DNA of 5,482 nucleotides from an uncultured Planctomycetaceae bacterium (GTDB lineage Bacteria > Planctomycetota > Planctomycetia > Pirellulales > JACPPG01), in the NCBI GenBank assembly GCA_945957305.1, contig CAMFLN010000291.1, forward strand, positions 1 to 5,482. The letters run 5' to 3'. A model generated the notes under the pieces. That model did not search any database. It worked only from the letters and a program-made list of their open reading frames with translations, and was not told the DNA's origin. The position numbers and the translations under genes were made by a program. This document shows positions 1 to 5,482 of the stretch, one piece after another (position 1 is the first letter of the stretch; each line of letters begins with the position of its first letter).

Positions 1-374
1 AGAAGTCATCGTTCGACACGGCGTCTTGGGAAAAAGGGCAGACGCAAGGGAAAGAACGCAGAAATGCCGAGAGTGACCAGCAGGGCTATTGGATGTACTC
101 CCGCGTGGCGAGGTACCTTTCCCAAACTGCCGGAACGAACGGCAGCACAATAGGCCGCACGGTCGACAGCCACACATTTATCATCTGGCGGCGAATTAAA
201 CGGAAGCACCGCATAATTTGCTGTGCATGAACGGGGTAATCTTCATTTTCTTCGCGATAGAATTGAACCTGATTTGGCACGACCATTGCCACAGGATTTG
301 AGATACTGCCGGAAAGCGGCGAGAACCGCACGGTGAGCTCGTCTCGCCGTCAAAGGTAAAACTCGAACAATCAG
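1..374. other. Non-coding left flank
   Basis: I see no convincing gene here. A minus-strand reading of 81 codons (86-331) opens with GTG, has no visible Shine-Dalgarno site, resembles no family I know and shows only mildly biased third positions. A second minus-strand reading (6-209) overlaps it in another frame. The right end carries the inverted repeat at 317-349 and the ribosome binding site of the small gene that follows. Part of the 86-331 reading could be a lineage-specific small protein, but nothing in the sequence decides this. Confidence 0.5.
317..349. repeat. 8-bp perfect inverted repeat upstream of the small acidic-protein gene
   Basis: CGGCGAGA (317-324) is the exact reverse complement of TCTCGCCG (342-349), with a 17-base spacer. 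The spacer itself contains ACCG-CA-CGGT (325-334) and the palindrome GAGCTC (335-340). The repeat ends 24 bases before the AGGTGA ribosome binding site, where an operator or a leader-RNA hairpin would sit. An 8-bp repeat with a short spacer can arise by chance about once in a window of this size, so its role is inferred from position only. Confidence 0.4.
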
Positions 375-378
375 GTGA
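373..378 (+). promoter_or_regulatory. Ribosome binding site of the small acidic protein
   Basis: AGGTGA matches the anti-Shine-Dalgarno core and sits 5 bases before ATG 384. It overlaps the upstream GTG at 375, which argues against that GTG as the start. A second purine run, GGGAAAGG (386-393), precedes ATG 399 by 5 bases, so initiation at 399 is the main alternative. Confidence 0.5.
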
Positions 379-383
379 GTGTC

Positions 384-635
384 ATGGGAAAGGTAATGAT
401 GACGATTAAATCGCCCAAGCCTCCTACTCTAGACGAAATACAACAGCGGTTTGGATTAAATGCGGACGACCTCGACCACGCTTTTGGCGTGATCGAGGTC
501 GATCCGAACGATGGTATGTACACCTTCATGGTCGATGAAGGAAAGGCGGCGCAACTCAGCGGGCACGAGGCCGAAGGAGTTCAGGGGCCGTATTCGAATC
601 CGAAAATCAGCCCCTTCGGTCCTCCGGAACCTTGA
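384..635 (+). CDS. Small acidic protein, probable propeptide-like inhibitor or partner of the adjacent S8 peptidase
   Basis: This encodes 83 residues (78 if translation starts at ATG 399) and is strongly acidic. It has no signal peptide and no membrane segment. I do not recognise it as a named family. The order is a Pro-rich start, a probable helix (about 15-24, LDEIQQRFGL), the motif LDHAFGVIEVDP (30-41), a probable strand (MYTFMV, 45-50), and a Pro-rich end with GPYSNPKISPF (68-78). Two of these segments recur in the same order in the N-terminal region of the peptidase encoded next door: DSAFGAVAIP (its residues 36-45) and GVYADVPIQPF (104-114). The second lies directly before the peptidase's catalytic domain. 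In subtilases the propeptide folds and inhibits the enzyme, so a free-standing copy suggests a trans-acting inhibitor or chaperone. This role is inferred. The gene is convergent with the peptidase gene, 45 bp from its end. Start 384 is chosen for its ribosome binding site. Confidence 0.75.
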   Translation: MGKVMMTIKSPKPPTLDEIQQRFGLNADDLDHAFGVIEVDPNDGMYTFMVDEGKAAQLSGHEAEGVQGPYSNPKISPFGPPEP

Positions 636-680
636 GACTGCGAGATTAACCCGCGGCCGAGCTGAGTTATCGCCGCTGCT

Positions 681-2387
681 TTACCCGTACAGATATTGAG
701 CTGCGACGGGCAACGAAGACCCCCAAGACGAGTTGAAGATAAACCGGCATTTACGGCCATTGTCGAAGAGCTGGACACTGAACGTCGAGAGCACGGCATC
801 TCCGGCCCAGGGCAGATTACCGTCTTTCCATTCAGTGACCCACAGGCTAATTGACCGAGTCCCTGCGGGGAGCCCCTGGAGAATGTGGGTGTTACTTCCG
901 GGATGCGAGTCCACGGACAAACGGACGAAACCGGTCGAGACTCCGCCCGCCATGACGACGCTGGCCGGCACATCCGTTGATGGGATCGATGCCTCGGAGC
1001 CGACTGAAGACTTCGAGCCAATGCGGGGCTCGACGCTCAGGCTGGAGCCGCCGGTCGGCGTCAATTGAGCTAATTTGCACCCATCCACGATGCCGTGCCC
1101 ATACTCCAAGTCATACCCGGGCGCGCCACCATCAATGGCGGTCCGCTCGAGCAACTGCCGCATGCGGATCGGCCAAGTAGCCGGGGAATGCGGGTTGTAA
1201 GCGAACTTCGTGCGTATGGCCGCGACCAAGCCCGCGACAACCGGAGTCGCGGCCGAAGTACCACTATCCACGGGGTAGACGTGCGAACCTAAGAAATGCG
1301 TGTAGCCGCTGACATCTGGCTTGTCGTGCGAAAGCCGGCCCGGTCCTTTCGTGGAATAGCCGACCCGCTGCTTATTGGTGTCCACGCCCGCGATCGACAG
1401 CACATGAGGCGCAGAGTTAGCGCCATAAATGCTGTTGGTGACTCCACCGCAGCGCCCGTCCGGACATTCGCTGCCGCAGTTTCCAGCGGCAAATAGGATA
1501 TCTGCCCCTTCTTTTTCCAATGTGCCGACGATGCGATTGAAAGGATGATCGGGATTGTCGCTATAGTTTCCTGGGTGGCCGACAGGATAATCCCAGCTAG
1601 GATTGAACATTCCCCAGCTATTGCTGACCACAAGCGCACGCGGGGGATTCGGCTGCTTCAGCACCGTGCGCAAATGGCTATAGGCGCGCACCGCGTCGCT
1701 CAAGAGTCCTTCCATGGCGGTTCCGCCTGGTGCTTGAGATAAGAGGACACCGATATCAAGCAAGGTGCACTTGGGCGCCGCAATACAGACGTCGAAGGCA
1801 CACATTGTGCCGTGATTGACGGGCACATTGAAGGGAGTCAAGCCAGGCCGTGGCATCCAGCTCAAGGCCGCGTTCACCACGGGGTCCTTTCCGTGTGCAT
1901 GCAAATGCGCAAGATTGATTCCTGTATCGACGATGGCGACCATGACGCCTTCGCCGGTCATTCCCTTCTCTTGCAGCTTTGCCACACACAACAGGCGCTC
2001 GACCGTCTTGTCGTCACCCACCGCGGGAGTGCCGCCGCAGGTGATAAACGGTTGAATGGGGACGTCGGCGTACACTCCCACCACTGGATTTGCCGGGTCC
2101 GCGACGGCGGCTTCGAGTGAGGATTCATCCCTCTCAGAGATTTTGCCGCGGATTAGGTAAGTGGTTTCCACTTCACCAGCCCCTGGTTGCGCTAACTCCA
2201 GGGCTGTCGTGAGTTCAGACGGCGCAGACCCGTATTCGGCCGCGCTACGGCTTGGAATAGCGACCGCTCCGAAGGCGGAATCGACTTCGATCGAGGGAAG
2301 GGGAGCGGCGGCGGCGCTCGCACCCACCATTTCTGCCAGATTGGCCCCTCTGGTTCGCATCTCGATCATCACACGGCGCGTTGTCAT
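681..2387 (-). CDS. Subtilisin-like (S8) serine peptidase with propeptide-like N-terminus and extra C-terminal domain
   Basis: This 568-residue protein is a serine endopeptidase of the subtilase family. The catalytic residues are all present: Asp154 in AIVDTG, His192 in NHGTMC, oxyanion Asn303 in AAGNCG, and Ser378 in SGTSAATP. Residues 1-115 form a propeptide-like region (DSAFGAVAIP, then YLIRGKISE with a helix-like stretch, then GVYADVPIQPF). The catalytic domain spans about 116-440. A Ser/Gly-rich linker (about 445-475) leads to a beta-rich C-terminal domain of unknown role. There are ten cysteines, including the cluster GNCGSECPDGRC (302-313) and Cys196/201/207. No Sec signal peptide is visible, so the location is uncertain. 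The cysteines would suit a disulfide-containing exported enzyme, while the N-terminus looks cytoplasmic. The start at 2387 is set by GAAGGA seven bases upstream; an in-frame ATG at 2432 would add 15 residues without such a site. The gene is convergent with the small gene at 384-635. Family assignment is firm; substrate is unknown. Confidence 0.95.
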   Translation of the reverse strand: MTTRRVMIEMRTRGANLAEMVGASAAAAPLPSIEVDSAFGAVAIPSRSAAEYGSAPSELTTALELAQPGAGEVETTYLIRGKISERDESSLEAAVADPANPVVGVYADVPIQPFITCGGTPAVGDDKTVERLLCVAKLQEKGMTGEGVMVAIVDTGINLAHLHAHGKDPVVNAALSWMPRPGLTPFNVPVNHGTMCAFDVCIAAPKCTLLDIGVLLSQAPGGTAMEGLLSDAVRAYSHLRTVLKQPNPPRALVVSNSWGMFNPSWDYPVGHPGNYSDNPDHPFNRIVGTLEKEGADILFAAGNCGSECPDGRCGGVTNSIYGANSAPHVLSIAGVDTNKQRVGYSTKGPGRLSHDKPDVSGYTHFLGSHVYPVDSGTSAATPVVAGLVAAIRTKFAYNPHSPATWPIRMRQLLERTAIDGGAPGYDLEYGHGIVDGCKLAQLTPTGGSSLSVEPRIGSKSSVGSEASIPSTDVPASVVMAGGVSTGFVRLSVDSHPGSNTHILQGLPAGTRSISLWVTEWKDGNLPWAGDAVLSTFSVQLFDNGRKCRFIFNSSWGSSLPVAAQYLYG

Positions 2388-2394
2388 GGCTTGG

Positions 2395-2400
2395 TCCTTC
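2395..2400 (-). promoter_or_regulatory. Ribosome binding site of the S8 peptidase
   Basis: On the minus strand this reads GAAGGA, seven bases before ATG 2387. It decides the start against the upstream in-frame ATG at 2432. Confidence 0.7.
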
Positions 2401-2425
2401 TTTGAATCCAGAAACGAGGACGTAA

Positions 2426-2442
2426 TCGCCAACCGCTGGCGA
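2426..2442. repeat. 6-bp inverted repeat upstream of the peptidase start
   Basis: TCGCCA (2426-2431) and TGGCGA (2437-2442) are perfect reverse complements around a 5-base spacer. They lie about 40 bases upstream of the peptidase start codon. This could be a leader hairpin or an operator. At this length it may also be chance. It does not share its sequence or arm order with the repeat at 317-349, so a common regulator for the two genes is not supported. Confidence 0.3.
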
Positions 2443-2918
2443 AAACTACACGCATGTTGCCCTCAGGCTCAGACGTGCCACCGTCGGGAGAGAGTAAAGG
2501 CGCGGCGCAACGAATGTGATCGCGCACCGAGATCCGACCCACGGCAGCTACAGCCCGCAGGGCTTCAAAGAATTCGCGCATCCCGGCGCACTTGAGTGGA
2601 GAAGCCGCCAGAAGAAACCTGTGAAGCCTCTGGCGTTGTGCGAGACGACTTGCACGTCCGTCTCACGATCCACGCAGTTGCGAACGCACCATATCACGAA
2701 CCCACGAGGTCATCGCGCCGCGATTATCGAGAGTTGTGTTCATAATGCAATGATCTAAATGAAAAAAACATGAACTACTTTTTCGCGATGTGAGGAAACT
2801 ACTAATCGCCATATTAGAGCTGCATAATAGAGCGGTCGCGAATGAGGGCAGTGAGACGCACTGGCGGTTGTCGCTCGCATGACGCGAGGTGTCACGCGGC
2901 CTCAGGCAGTAGCGGTCT

Positions 2919-3055
2919 CATTGATCAGTCCCCTCCGAGCTTTCCGGCTGACGGACCGCAATGTGCATTCGGGGGGTGATCGCGACGGATGGCCGAATCG
3001 GTTCCCACAGCAAGACTGGCGAACGGGGGGCCGCGCCGCTGTGGGTTGATCAATG
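2919..3055. ncRNA. Candidate structured RNA, four-helix cloverleaf-like fold
   Basis: Four helices nest without conflict. Helix 1 is CATTGATCA (2919-2927) with TGATCAATG (3047-3055), 9 bp and perfect. Helix 2 is 2934-2940 with 2947-2955, 7 bp with a 2-base bulge. Helix 3 is ATTCGG (2967-2972) with CCGAAT (2993-2998). Helix 4 is CCCACAGC (3004-3011) with GCTGTGGG (3038-3045), continuing through GGCG/CGCC (3018-3021 with 3034-3037) and CGG/CCG (3024-3026 with 3031-3033) to a GGGG loop. The 3' strand 3031-3045 is fully paired, and one base separates helix 4 from helix 1. I know no RNA family that matches, and the coding strand is undecided. The pairing is seen; function is inferred. Both arms of helix 1 also contain TTGATCA, so paired protein-binding sites are an alternative. 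Confidence 0.25.
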
Positions 3056-3366
3056 CTTGCCAGATTGTGTCGTGTCTGAGCGATCCTTGAGCCAACGCAA
3101 GACAATGTCTTGTAAGTCGATTCCTTACGGCCAGATGGTTGGGCACTGGCCAACGTTGCGTAACGATTAACTCGATCGTAGCGAGCGATTCACTCCGAGA
3201 GGCTTTTTCTGGTCGTCGGTAAGGCAGGGCGAAGGCCAGGGCCAGGGAAGCCGCCTTGATGCCCGGGATTGATGGGCGGCCGAAATGAGGGGGGGCTCGC
3301 CAACTATGCCGTGAAGACACGTCATACCCGCCAGGATTCACCGTGCGGGAAGCCGCGCAATAGAAG

Positions 3367-3397
3367 CTGACATCGAGGGCTGCGTACTTGCTAAAAT
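3367..3397 (+). promoter_or_regulatory. Probable sigma70-type promoter of the membrane-protein locus
   Basis: CTGACA (3367-3372) matches the -35 consensus in five of six positions and TAAAAT (3392-3397) matches the -10 consensus in five of six. The 19-base spacer is longer than the ideal 17. Transcription would begin near 3404, which would place the TTG at 3388 outside the message and leave ATG 3418 or ATG 3440 as possible starts. Confidence 0.45.
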
Positions 3398-3439
3398 TCA
3401 GGCTCACTACGAGATGCATGTTTGCCAGAGACTTGACCA

Positions 3440-3939
3440 ATGATTTCGAAAGACCAATTCGACGTCTTCAGGGATCTCTACAAGAAGAATCGCGACGCGA
3501 AGAACTCGCGACTCGCGCCAATGTATTTCTCTCGGTTGTCACGCTTTTCCTCGGCTCCCTCTTTTTCAATCTCAAAGCGGTGCTGCTCCTGGCGCAATCG
3601 GGCAGGATTGCACGCTACGCGTTGTTTGGAGCATGGGGATCGTTCTTCGTCGCCTTGGCGAGTATCGTCATTAGTCTTTTTGTACGGAAATTCGAAGCCC
3701 CCTTTGATCCGGTGAACGTCATCGAGGGAATGGGTGATGGGGACGTCGATGATGGCGCGTTTTTCGAGGCACGTATGCTTGACATGGCAGTCACAACAAA
3801 TACAAACATGTCGATTAACGATCGAATTGCGAGTTGGCTTCAACTGGCAGGTGCGACGATCCTCATGGGATTCTCGTGTGCTGTCCTGTTTCTCATTGCG
3901 GCGGCCCTCAACCCAGTAGACTTGGGAACGCAAGAATGA
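3440..3939 (+). CDS. Small three-segment membrane protein, probably frameshifted near its N-terminus
   Basis: The body of this protein is read in the frame ending at TGA 3937-3939. It has hydrophobic segments at about 3520-3594, 3613-3681 and 3838-3906. An acidic loop of about 50 residues (EGMGDGDVDDGAFFEARMLD inside it) separates the second and third. Upstream of about 3485 that frame has poor, AT-ending codons. A different frame opens at ATG 3440 with FDVFRDLYKKNRDAKN, using mostly G/C-ending codons, and loses coding character after about 3510. The natural protein is therefore probably the 3440 start joined to ELATRANVFLSVV by a one-base shift. If there is no shift, ATG 3418 or TTG 3388 would start the long frame (173 or 183 residues). 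I do not recognise the family. The topology of a basic N-terminus, a hairpin of two segments, a polar loop and a last segment recalls small membrane effectors of bacterial defence systems, but no nucleotide cyclase or other partner is present. A basic peptide gene follows with an ATGA overlap. Confidence 0.7.
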
Positions 3940-4034
3940 GTAAAGACAAAACTGAGAAAGACAACCCGAAGAAAGAATCGCGTCAGCAAGAACTCGTGAA
4001 GCGTAAGGCAGCGAGGAAGAAAACTCGCAAGTAA
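3936..4034 (+). CDS. Very basic 32-residue protein, translationally coupled to the membrane protein
   Basis: ATG 3936 overlaps the TGA of the membrane-protein gene as ATGA, the classic arrangement for coupled translation. The product starts MSKDKTEKDNPKKESRQQ and ends KRKAARKKTRK. It has ten Lys and four Arg against five acidic residues, no hydrophobic stretch and no cysteine. It is probably a helical or disordered cytoplasmic peptide that could bind nucleic acid, acidic membrane lipid or the acidic loop of its neighbour; none of these can be chosen from sequence. The same frame stays open upstream to 3834, but that part lies inside the membrane-protein gene and has no reason to be translated. 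Its reality rests on the overlap and its strikingly biased composition. Confidence 0.58.
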   Translation: MSKDKTEKDNPKKESRQQELVKRKAARKKTRK

Positions 4035-4228
4035 ATTGCTGGCGGACGCCCTTCGCCGGCCGCATTTGTCGCACCCGGTACACAAATCAGGTTGAGCCGA
4101 TAACCGCTCGTCCTCGCGGAGACTGTGCGCTTGTGGCCTGTCGATGTGGGCAGCTCGCTTATGGTGTATTATCGGGTTTTTCGATTCGCTTGCCGTATGT
4201 CCCACACTCCCGCGTCTGAGTCTTCGTC
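4035..4228. promoter_or_regulatory. Intergenic spacer with possible hydrolase promoter
   Basis: The best promoter element is TATTAT (4167-4172), five of six to the -10 consensus, with only a weak -35 (ATGTGG, 4144-4149) 17 bases upstream. No strong terminator follows the basic peptide gene; only a 4-bp GGCG/CGCC pairing is visible near 4042-4055. An 11-codon reading (ATG 4197, MSHTPASESSS, TGA 4230-4232) ends in an ATGA overlap with the hydrolase start. It could act as a coupling leader, but it lacks a ribosome binding site. Confidence 0.3.
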
Positions 4229-5266
4229 ATGACACCGGTTTTGCTCTGCGTCGTTTTTGCCACGGCTACAGTACCAGCTGGCGGCGACGCGCCTGGCCAG
4301 TACGCCGTGGGTATTTCGCGGCTCGATTTACGTGATGCATCGCGCGGAAACCGGCGCCTGACGTGTGATGTCTGGTACCCAGTGAGGCGAACCGCGGGCG
4401 ATGCCTCGACCGGCACTAAACGAAATGTGCCCTGTGCCGAAGGCTCGTTTCCGCTGATCATCTTTTCGCACGGCGCTGGCGCGACGCGGCAACAGTCGAC
4501 GTACCTGACGGAACACTGGGCCAGCCATGGCTACGTGGTCGTCGCCCCCGATCATCAATTCAACACCGTGTTCGATATTCGCGGCGATCAGGGAATCCAG
4601 TCGGGCATCGACCGCCCGCAGGATTGCTCGTTTGTGCTTGACCGCATGCTCGAGCGCAATGGCAACGCCGCCGATCGGCTTTATCAGCACATCGACCCGC
4701 AGCGAATCGGCGCGACGGGCCACTCCTTCGGCGGCTATACGGTCATGGTGCTGGCGGGTGCTACCGTCGACGCCCAGGAGGCGCGAAAGATGTTCGGCAA
4801 GGAGCTTGAGCGAGGGGACTTCTCGCATCCCGATCCGCGCATCAAGGGAGTAATCGCCTATGCGCCGATAGGCCCGCCGCTGCTGTCGCCAAAAAGTTTG
4901 GCCGAGATCAAGATTCCGGTGATGGTCTTCGGCGGGACACACGACCTGATTATGCCGCTGGAAAAACAACAGGTTCCGCTATTCGAGAACCTGGGCGGCC
5001 CGGCATTTCTCGCCACGGTCAATGGCGGGTCGCACTTCTGCTTCAACAACGCGGCGTTTACCAACCTGGCGCGCATGGTCCGCAAAGATAAGATGTTGGA
5101 AGAGCACGTCGATCGCGCCGCGGCCGATGCGATCGTCAAAGGGTTCTCGCTGGCCTTTTTGAATCGCTACGTGGCCGGCGAGGAGTCGCAGAGCATCCCG
5201 GCAAGCGACTCGTCGGTGCTCTCGCTCCGCACGCGCAATATCGTCGCCGCGCCGGTTGCTGAATAA
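4229..5266 (+). CDS. Alpha/beta hydrolase, dienelactone hydrolase / PAF-acetylhydrolase-like, probably exported
   Basis: This 345-residue serine hydrolase presumably cleaves an ester or lactone; the substrate cannot be told. The alpha/beta-hydrolase landmarks are in order. The oxyanion segment FSHGAG is at 79-84, and the strand HGYVVVAPDH at 100-109. The nucleophile elbow GHSFGG is at 164-169 with Ser166, the acid Asp239 lies in FGGTHD, and the catalytic His269 in GGSHFCF. The start region (QYAVGISRLDLRD, then LTCDVWYP, 44-51) is typical of predicted dienelactone hydrolases and bacterial relatives of PAF acetylhydrolase. The N-terminus (MTPVLLCVVFATATVPAGGD) is a short hydrophobic stretch consistent with a signal peptide, though it lacks the usual positive residues. 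ATG 4229 is the only reasonable start, because an in-frame TGA lies at 4217-4219. No Shine-Dalgarno site is visible. It has no partner gene and is separated from the tRNA downstream. The length is normal and all key residues are intact. Confidence 0.93.
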   Translation: MTPVLLCVVFATATVPAGGDAPGQYAVGISRLDLRDASRGNRRLTCDVWYPVRRTAGDASTGTKRNVPCAEGSFPLIIFSHGAGATRQQSTYLTEHWASHGYVVVAPDHQFNTVFDIRGDQGIQSGIDRPQDCSFVLDRMLERNGNAADRLYQHIDPQRIGATGHSFGGYTVMVLAGATVDAQEARKMFGKELERGDFSHPDPRIKGVIAYAPIGPPLLSPKSLAEIKIPVMVFGGTHDLIMPLEKQQVPLFENLGGPAFLATVNGGSHFCFNNAAFTNLARMVRKDKMLEEHVDRAAADAIVKGFSLAFLNRYVAGEESQSIPASDSSVLSLRTRNIVAAPVAE

Positions 5267-5322
5267 CCGCGTGGTCAAATGGGCCTGCGCAGCGGGGCGG
5301 CCTCGTCGCGTCGCTGTACGAT

Positions 5323-5350
5323 CCGCAGGCGAGCTGCGGCAATGCCCGCA
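5323..5350. terminator. GC-rich hairpin after the hydrolase, possible terminator
   Basis: CCGCAG (5323-5328) pairs with CTGCGG (5334-5339) across the 5-base loop GCGAG, 57 bases after the hydrolase stop. An alternative hairpin pairs TGCGG (5335-5339) with CCGCA (5346-5350), so the two are mutually exclusive. There is no T-run on either side, so intrinsic termination would be weak. The rest of 5267-5451 holds no gene. Confidence 0.3.
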
Positions 5351-5451
5351 AAGCAGTGGCACTGGTTTTAGTGCGCCGGTTGCGCGCAACGCAGAGTCAA
5401 CCGCTTGACGTAACGCCGAAATCGTCACAAACTCTTACTGCCTAACACTCA

Positions 5452-5482
5452 GGCCGAGTGGCGGAATAGGCAGACGCACGGG
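5452..5482 (+). tRNA. tRNA-Leu, 5' part only (runs off the window)
   Basis: The sequence GGCCGAG-T-GGCGGAATAGGCAGACGC reads as a 7-base acceptor strand (5452-5458), U8 (5459), and a D-arm with 3-bp stem GCG (5461-5463) / CGC (5475-5477). The D-loop has A14 and G18G19 in their conserved places. CGGG (5479-5482) then begins the anticodon stem. The large D-loop with GGAATAGGCAGACGC is characteristic of bacterial leucine tRNAs. The anticodon, long variable arm and 3' half lie beyond the window, so the isoacceptor is not visible. Upstream, TTGACG (5405-5410) is a good -35 hexamer, but only a weak -10 (CAAACT, 5428-5433) follows at 17 bases. Confidence 0.88.

Larger units (their letters stand above)
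2388..3366. other. Long non-coding region
   Basis: Nearly 1 kb without a convincing gene lies between the divergently transcribed peptidase gene and the membrane-protein gene. Open readings on both strands lack ribosome binding sites, recognisable motifs or coding-like composition, including a 171-codon minus-strand one at 2925-3440. An AT-rich stretch (about 2745-2830) contains the -10-like hexamer CATAAT (2823-2828) without a good -35 partner. Pairing segments are frequent: a 7-bp repeat (2606-2612 with 2629-2635), the multi-helix structure at 2919-3055, and GGCCAG/CTGGCC (3129-3134 with 3146-3151, 11-base loop). The region may hold promoters for both flanking genes and possibly a structured RNA. 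Confidence 0.6.

Noticed and set aside
86..331. 81-codon minus-strand reading with GTG start
   Set aside because: No ribosome binding site, no family resemblance, and its start falls inside the inverted repeat at 317-349. Left as unresolved rather than called.
653..676. GCGGC/GCCGC pairing between the two convergent genes, as a shared terminator
   Set aside because: Only 5 bp with a 14-base loop and no T-run on either strand; too weak to call.
581..1021. Open readings in other frames across the peptidase gene (for example minus 581-1021)
   Set aside because: Out-of-frame readings of the peptidase, which has its complete catalytic set in one frame.
2606..2635. 7-bp inverted repeat CGCCAGA/TCTGGCG with 16-base loop
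   Set aside because: Expected by chance at this length and not placed next to a gene end or start; no T-run.
2384..2758. Short readings on both strands (minus 2384-2581, plus 2516-2758, minus 26-codon ATG 2743 to stop 2663)
   Set aside because: They overlap one another or the peptidase start, lack ribosome binding sites and show no motifs. I considered a broken older gene on the minus strand, but could not join the pieces into a recognisable protein.
3388..3417. TTG 3388 as the start of the membrane protein
   Set aside because: Poor start codon lying at the -10 element of the likely promoter, with no ribosome binding site and non-coding-like codon use in this stretch.
2925..3440. 171-codon open reading on the minus strand
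   Set aside because: No recognisable motif, odd composition, no ribosome binding site at its start; it overlaps the promoter and start of the membrane-protein gene and lies over the pairing segments at 2919-3055.
4328..4969. 213-codon minus-strand reading inside the hydrolase gene
   Set aside because: Antisense of a gene with all catalytic motifs in the plus frame; no motif of its own.
1..5482. CRISPR array, insertion sequence or transposase
   Set aside because: No regularly spaced repeats, no transposase motifs and no terminal repeats with target duplications were seen on either strand.

Overview
This window looks bacterial, with a moderately high GC content judged by eye. It holds two clearly recognisable enzyme genes, a small gene paired with one of them, a small membrane-protein locus, and the 5' end of a tRNA-Leu that runs off the right edge. 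There are long non-coding stretches, about 1 kb in the middle alone. Shine-Dalgarno sites are good for some genes and absent for others. This would fit an environmental lineage such as the Planctomycetes, but nothing here proves the taxonomy.

Layout, left to right. Positions 1-374 hold no convincing gene but end in a perfect 8-bp inverted repeat just upstream of a small acidic-protein gene (384-635, +). That gene meets, tail to tail and 45 bp apart, a large subtilisin-like (S8) serine peptidase gene (681-2387, -). The small protein shares two spaced motifs with the peptidase's own propeptide region (D-x-A-F-G and G-x-Y-[SA]-[ND]-x-x-I-x-P-F). I therefore read it as a free-standing propeptide-like inhibitor or folding partner of the peptidase. 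This is the main finding.

Positions 2388-3366 are non-coding. Within them, 2919-3055 can fold into a four-helix, cloverleaf-like arrangement closed by a perfect 9-bp helix, a candidate structured RNA. A plausible sigma70-type promoter (3367-3397) precedes a three-segment membrane protein gene (3440-3939, +). Its natural N-terminus appears to lie in a different frame from the membrane part, implying a one-base frameshift near 3485-3510. A very basic 32-residue protein (3936-4034, +) follows with an ATGA stop/start overlap and is probably translationally coupled.

After a 194-bp spacer comes a probably exported alpha/beta hydrolase of the dienelactone hydrolase / PAF-acetylhydrolase-like group (4229-5266, +), with its full Ser-Asp-His triad visible. 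The last 200 bases carry a short GC-rich hairpin and the beginning of tRNA-Leu (from 5452).

Functionally, the peptidase and small acidic protein form one likely unit, the membrane protein and basic peptide a second, and the hydrolase stands alone. No mobile element or CRISPR array was seen.
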